A stretch of 10,965 nucleotides of DNA, from assembly GCA_900552425.1 (NCBI GenBank), contig URZR01000045.1:1-10965 (forward strand), given 5' to 3'. Each line of letters opens with the position of its first letter. The stretch's first letter is position 1. The notes beneath the pieces are model-generated. The model was not told the origin of the DNA and made no database searches. It saw nothing but the letters and a program-made list of their open reading frames with translations. This DNA comes from an uncultured Collinsella sp. Its GTDB lineage: Bacteria; Actinomycetota; Coriobacteriia; Coriobacteriales; Coriobacteriaceae. Shown piece after piece: positions 8,461 through 10,965 of the stretch. The translations under genes and the position numbers were made by a program.

Positions 8461-9847
8461 ACTCCTCGGCATGTGCCCCATCAAGCTCATAGAACTTGGT
8501 GGATGCCGGCAGGAACATCAGGTCGACGTCGCCGATCGGGCCCGAACGGTTCTTGGCCACGACGATACGCGTAACGCCCTCGTCGGGTCGATCGTCGCGC
8601 GAGGCCTCGGCCTCGTCGGCGGAGCGGTCCAAGAACATAACGATATCGGCGTCCTGCTCGATGGAGCCCGATTCACGAAGGTCGGACAGCTGCGGGCGCT
8701 TGCCGGTACGGGATTCGACCTGACGCGAAAGCTGCGACAGCGCGATCAGCGGGATCTTGAGCTCCTTGGCCATGATCTTCAGACCACGCGACATCTCGGA
8801 GACCTCGACGGTACGGCTCTCGGAGCGGCGTCCCGGCGGAGGACTCACCAGCTGCAGGTAGTCCAGGATGATGATGGCCTTCTCCTTGTTGTGGAGCATG
8901 CGGCGGCTCTTGGCGCGAATCTCGGTCACCGTGGTGCCGGGCGTATCGTCAATCAGAATATCAAGCTTGGACAAGGTCTGCGTGGCCTCGTTGATATTGG
9001 CCCACTGCTCGGGGCTAATGCGGCCCATGCGGAAGTCACTGATCGAAATCATGGCGTAGGCGCAAATCAGACGCTGGGCAATTTCCTTGCCCGACATCTC
9101 CAGCGAGAAGAAGCCGACGGTATAACCGGCCGCGGCAGCGTTGAGCGCCAGATTCAGGGCGAACGACGTCTTACCCACAGCAGGGCGGGCGCCGATGATG
9201 ATGAGCTGGCCCTCGCGAAAACCCATGAGCATGCGGTCGAGCGACGGGAAGCCCGTGGGCACGCCCGCAGCCTGGCCGCCTGCCTGGCACACTTCCTCGG
9301 CCTCGTTATAGGCCTCGACCATAAACTCGGTCAGTGTCTTGTAGCTCGACTTAACCTCGCGCGCCGTAACCTTGAGCAGCTTGCTCTCGGCCAGCTCCAC
9401 GACCTCTTTGGTATCGGTGGGAGCATTGTATGCCAACGCGTTGATCTGGTTGGTTGCCCCGATGATTTCACGAAGCATAGCGTCGCGACGAACAATTCCC
9501 GCATGGTACTGCCAGCTCACCAAAGAAAGCGTGCGGCCCATGAGCTCGAGGATATACGCCTCACCGCCAACGGCCTCAAGCTTGTCGATGGAGCTGAGAT
9601 AGTCGATAAGCGAGATGGAGTCGATCGGCAGGTTGCGATCGTACATGTCATGCATAGCGAGGAACAGCGTTTTGTGCGCAGGACGATAAAAGTCATCGGG
9701 AAGCAATTCAACAAGCGCTTCCTCGACCACCTCGCTAGAAAGCAACATGGCGGCCAAAACATTTGCCTCTGCCTCTATGTTGTTTGGAAGGGTCAACTGA
9801 GCACCTCGCTCAACAACCCCGGTGGGCTCCCATGCGTTATCGCTCAC
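8459..9847 (-). CDS. dnaB: Replicative DNA helicase
   Basis: DnaB is the hexameric ring helicase that unwinds DNA at the fork and binds primase. The N-terminal collar domain (about 20-125, starting at NNIEAEANVLAAML) is followed by a linker and the RecA-fold motor. Walker A is GARPAVGKTS (219-228), Walker B IIILDYLQL (325-333), with SQLSR (371-375), LRESGSIEQDAD (390-401) and KNRSGPIGD (432-440). The 462-residue length is normal, and no intein interrupts the Walker A or later motifs, which are frequent intein sites in DnaB. The start used is GTG at 9847; an in-frame TAA lies two codons upstream. Its purine-rich AGAGGGGG is about 12 bases away, which is far. An alternative TTG at 9796 has GAGGTG five bases upstream and would remove 17 residues before the conserved region. 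Confidence 0.97.
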   Translation of the reverse strand: MSDNAWEPTGVVERGAQLTLPNNIEAEANVLAAMLLSSEVVEEALVELLPDDFYRPAHKTLFLAMHDMYDRNLPIDSISLIDYLSSIDKLEAVGGEAYILELMGRTLSLVSWQYHAGIVRRDAMLREIIGATNQINALAYNAPTDTKEVVELAESKLLKVTAREVKSSYKTLTEFMVEAYNEAEEVCQAGGQAAGVPTGFPSLDRMLMGFREGQLIIIGARPAVGKTSFALNLALNAAAAGYTVGFFSLEMSGKEIAQRLICAYAMISISDFRMGRISPEQWANINEATQTLSKLDILIDDTPGTTVTEIRAKSRRMLHNKEKAIIILDYLQLVSPPPGRRSESRTVEVSEMSRGLKIMAKELKIPLIALSQLSRQVESRTGKRPQLSDLRESGSIEQDADIVMFLDRSADEAEASRDDRPDEGVTRIVVAKNRSGPIGDVDLMFLPASTKFYELDGAHAEE

Positions 9848-10085
9848 GGTTTACCACGGCCCCCTCTCGTTGAATCTTGCTGAACATTCAATATTAAAGC
9901 CAGTGGGTGGCCCGATGGGCGTAGAACAGAGGTTGGCCGGCAGGGTGCCAATATAGTCCACAACTAACTTGATCGAGCCGCAGGCCATAAATGGCGCGAA
10001 CCTCCGGTACGGACAGCGCTCAACGTCAATCGGATACTGAGATATCTGTCAAGTCGGGCCGTAAAGCGTCTACGTGCGCTTTTAT

Positions 10086-10094
10086 TCATCCACA
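10086..10094 (+). promoter_or_regulatory. Near-consensus DnaA box
   Basis: TCATCCACA differs from the DnaA box TTATCCACA at one position. It has the same orientation as the two perfect boxes and lies 64 bases to their left. Confidence 0.5.
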
Positions 10095-10149
10095 GAATCT
10101 TGGGTATAACTGCAGCCGCCCCACCCTGCGAAAACGGTAGTTTTCCACG

Positions 10150-10158
10150 TTATCCACA
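10150..10158 (+). promoter_or_regulatory. Perfect DnaA box
   Basis: TTATCCACA matches the high-affinity DnaA box consensus at all nine positions. It is directly preceded by TTTTCCACG (10141-10149), a degenerate version in the same orientation and immediately adjacent. Confidence 0.75.
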
Positions 10159-10182
10159 ATTTGGTGAGAACAATTATTTGAG

Positions 10183-10191
10183 TTATCCACA
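10183..10191 (+). promoter_or_regulatory. Perfect DnaA box
   Basis: This second exact TTATCCACA is 33 bases, about three helical turns, from the first and in the same orientation, with AT-rich sequence between and to the right. Weaker candidates to the right are TCTTACACA (10241-10249), TTCTTCACA (10381-10389) and, on the other strand, TTGTTCACA (10458-10466). Confidence 0.75.
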
Positions 10192-10201
10192 TACCTTGCT
10201 C

Positions 10202-10282
10202 ACCTGCAGATATTCATTATTAAGCCTACTTTTGCTGGAATCTTACACATTCTTAATGTGATGATTTAATGAATGCGCAGGT
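10202..10282. repeat. Nested inverted repeats in the AT-rich segment
   Basis: ACCTGC (10202-10207) and ATTCATTA (10212-10219) on the left are matched by TAATGAAT (10267-10274) and GCAGGT (10277-10282) on the right, giving a two-part outer stem. Inside is a perfect hairpin CACATT-CTT-AATGTG (10246-10260). The octamer CGCAGGTA at 10276-10283 recurs at 10306-10313, exactly 30 bases later. Confidence 0.55.
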
Positions 10283-10361
10283 AGACAGATGAGCTTTATG
10301 CATTACGCAGGTAAAAGGTGCAACTAGCACTTGAGGGTTAAATGCAATTTCATAATTGGTC

Positions 10362-10390
10362 ACTATAATCAGAGACCAGCTTCTTCACAA
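10362..10390 (-). promoter_or_regulatory. Candidate promoter reading toward dnaB
   Basis: On the minus strand TTGTGA (10385-10390, four of six) and TATAGT (10362-10367, five of six) are 17 bases apart. If used, it gives a 5' leader of about 500 bases for dnaB. The -35 overlaps a degenerate DnaA box at 10381-10389. This is a motif match only. Confidence 0.35.
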
Positions 10391-10531
10391 TCGCCCGAAT
10401 GCGCCCTGTTGATATCTGCCTAAACTTATAAACATTCCTGTGATTGCAAAAAGCACCTGTGAACAAACACATGGCCACTCAAACGCACTAAGCGGAGGAC
10501 AAGTTGCCAGGACGCGCAGCGAAAGAGCAAT

Positions 10532-10563
10532 AAAAAAACCCGGTACCTTGCGGTAACCGGGTT
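10532..10563 (-). terminator. Strong intrinsic terminator after rplI
   Basis: In the minus-strand transcript an 11-pair stem with one bulged base (AACCCGGTTACC against GGTACCGGGTT) is capped by a GCAA tetraloop and followed by a T-run. It starts 24 bases after the rplI stop codon and should separate the ribosomal protein operon from dnaB. Confidence 0.92.
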
Positions 10564-10587
10564 GTTCGAGCGATTTGAGTCGCGAAG

Positions 10588-10965
10588 CTACTCAGCGGCA
10601 GCCTCGGTCTCGGCCTCGGCGGTCTCCTCGACAGCCTCCTCCTCGACCTCCTCGTCAGCGGTGACGCCAACGAGAACGGTGAGGGTGGCGCGGATCTCGC
10701 GGTAGAGCGAGACGGCAACCTTGTGAGAACCAGCCATCTTGATGGGCTTACCAAGCTCGATGCGCTTGCGATCGAGCTCGACGCCAAGCTGGGCCTTGAC
10801 CGCATCGGCGATCATGGCAGAGGTGACGGAACCAAACAGGACGCCCTCGTCGCCAACCTTGGCGTCGACAACGACGGACTTGCCCTCGAGGGTCTCCTTA
10901 AGCGTGTTGGCGTCGGCAATGCGGACGGCCTCACGCTTCTCAATGTTGTTGCGACGCTCCTCGAG
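10588..10965 (-). CDS. rplI: Ribosomal protein bL9, C-terminal part (partial at window edge)
   Basis: bL9 binds 23S rRNA in the large ribosomal subunit with its N-terminal domain and reaches out with a long helix and a C-terminal domain. The last 125 codons are visible: the end of the connecting helix (ERRNNIEKREAVRIADANTL), then the C-terminal domain with KVGDEGVLFGSVTSAMIADAV, KRIELGKPIKMAGSHKVAVSLY and the final strand TLTVLVGV. The N-terminal domain lies beyond the right edge. After the domain where most bL9 proteins stop, there are about 24 extra residues made almost only of Glu and Ala. An in-frame ATG at 10815 is internal to the conserved domain, so it is not the start. A rho-independent terminator follows directly. 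Confidence 0.95.
   Translation of the reverse strand, partial: LEERRNNIEKREAVRIADANTLKETLEGKSVVVDAKVGDEGVLFGSVTSAMIADAVKAQLGVELDRKRIELGKPIKMAGSHKVAVSLYREIRATLTVLVGVTADEEVEEEAVEETAEAETEAAAE

Larger units (their letters stand above)
9848..10531. other. Long gene-free region between rplI and dnaB
   Basis: I see no supportable gene in these 684 bases on either strand. The left part (9848-10080) has intermediate GC. By my count the part from 10141 to 10440 is only about 35-43% GC, well below the flanking genes. It holds two perfect DnaA boxes, several near matches, nested inverted repeats and an 8-base direct repeat. The dnaB promoter must lie here because a strong terminator closes rplI; a TTGACA hexamer (10047-10052) has no matching -10. 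TTTAAT/TATT sequence near 9890-9897 overlaps an inverted repeat TTGAAT/ATTCAA (9870-9875 with 9886-9891) just ahead of dnaB. An origin of replication or a DnaA-controlled promoter region are both possible. Confidence 0.7.

Noticed and set aside
8459..9847. Intein in dnaB
   Set aside because: DnaB often hosts inteins, but here the Walker A and later helicase motifs are continuous and the length is normal.
9848..10080. Structural RNA gene (RNase P, SRP or tmRNA type) ahead of dnaB
   Set aside because: Only short hairpins such as GCCC/GGGC at 9910-9920 are present; none of the conserved core sequences of those RNAs was seen.
10364..10369. Plus-strand TATAAT suggesting a rightward promoter
   Set aside because: No -35-like hexamer occurs at 16-18 bases upstream and there is no plus-strand gene to its right.
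10350..10472. Possible 40-codon minus-strand small gene in the rplI-dnaB interval
   Set aside because: It starts from an ATG at 10472 and has a plausible mix of residues, but it lacks a good ribosome binding site, and overlaps the candidate promoter at 10362-10390. Random open frames of this size are common.
10488..10531. Tiny plus-strand frame with GGAGG before a TTG, ending at the rplI terminator
   Set aside because: It would code for only nine residues, with no promoter or downstream gene on that strand.

Overview
The window looks like chromosomal core sequence from a GC-rich actinomycete-like bacterium, most probably a Coriobacteriia member (Collinsella or a close relative). This taxon is inferred from the protein sequences, the GC-rich coding sequence with AT-rich control regions, and the gene content; it was not checked by any search. 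Every gene I can support lies on the minus strand, so the biological reading order is from right to left.

Right to left: (1) the C-terminal 125 codons of ribosomal protein bL9 (rplI), closed by a strong terminator. (2) About 680 bases without a supported gene (9848-10531). Its middle is AT-rich and holds two perfect DnaA boxes plus near matches and nested inverted repeats. (3) dnaB, the replicative helicase. (4) purA, with a promoter that overlaps the dnaB stop codon. (5) A spacer with two competing hairpins, one of them terminator-like. (6) purD, probably started from TTG. (7) A NUDIX hydrolase of the ADP-ribose pyrophosphatase type, closely spaced behind purD. (8) A 184-base spacer containing a 98-base imperfect inverted repeat whose loop carries a strong ribosome binding site and an ATG. 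(9) A half-size ABC exporter. (10) An unrecognised single-pass membrane protein 19 bases behind it, ending in a strong terminator. (11) A leader with two small hairpins, then carA and the first 116 codons of carB, which are translationally coupled.

Functionally this is nucleotide supply next to replication and translation. purA makes the AMP precursor, purD catalyses the second step of purine synthesis, and carAB makes carbamoyl phosphate for pyrimidines and arginine. dnaB and rplI belong to the well-known rpsF-ssb-rpsR-rplI-dnaB neighbourhood that is often close to the chromosomal origin. No mobile element with a transposase, CRISPR array, tRNA or rRNA was seen.

The most interesting parts are not the genes. 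They are the DnaA-box-bearing region upstream of dnaB, the hairpin element ahead of the ABC transporter, the switch-like purA-purD spacer, and an insertion of about 36 residues inside the glutaminase domain of CarA. I did not find convincing evidence for a wholly new multi-gene system.
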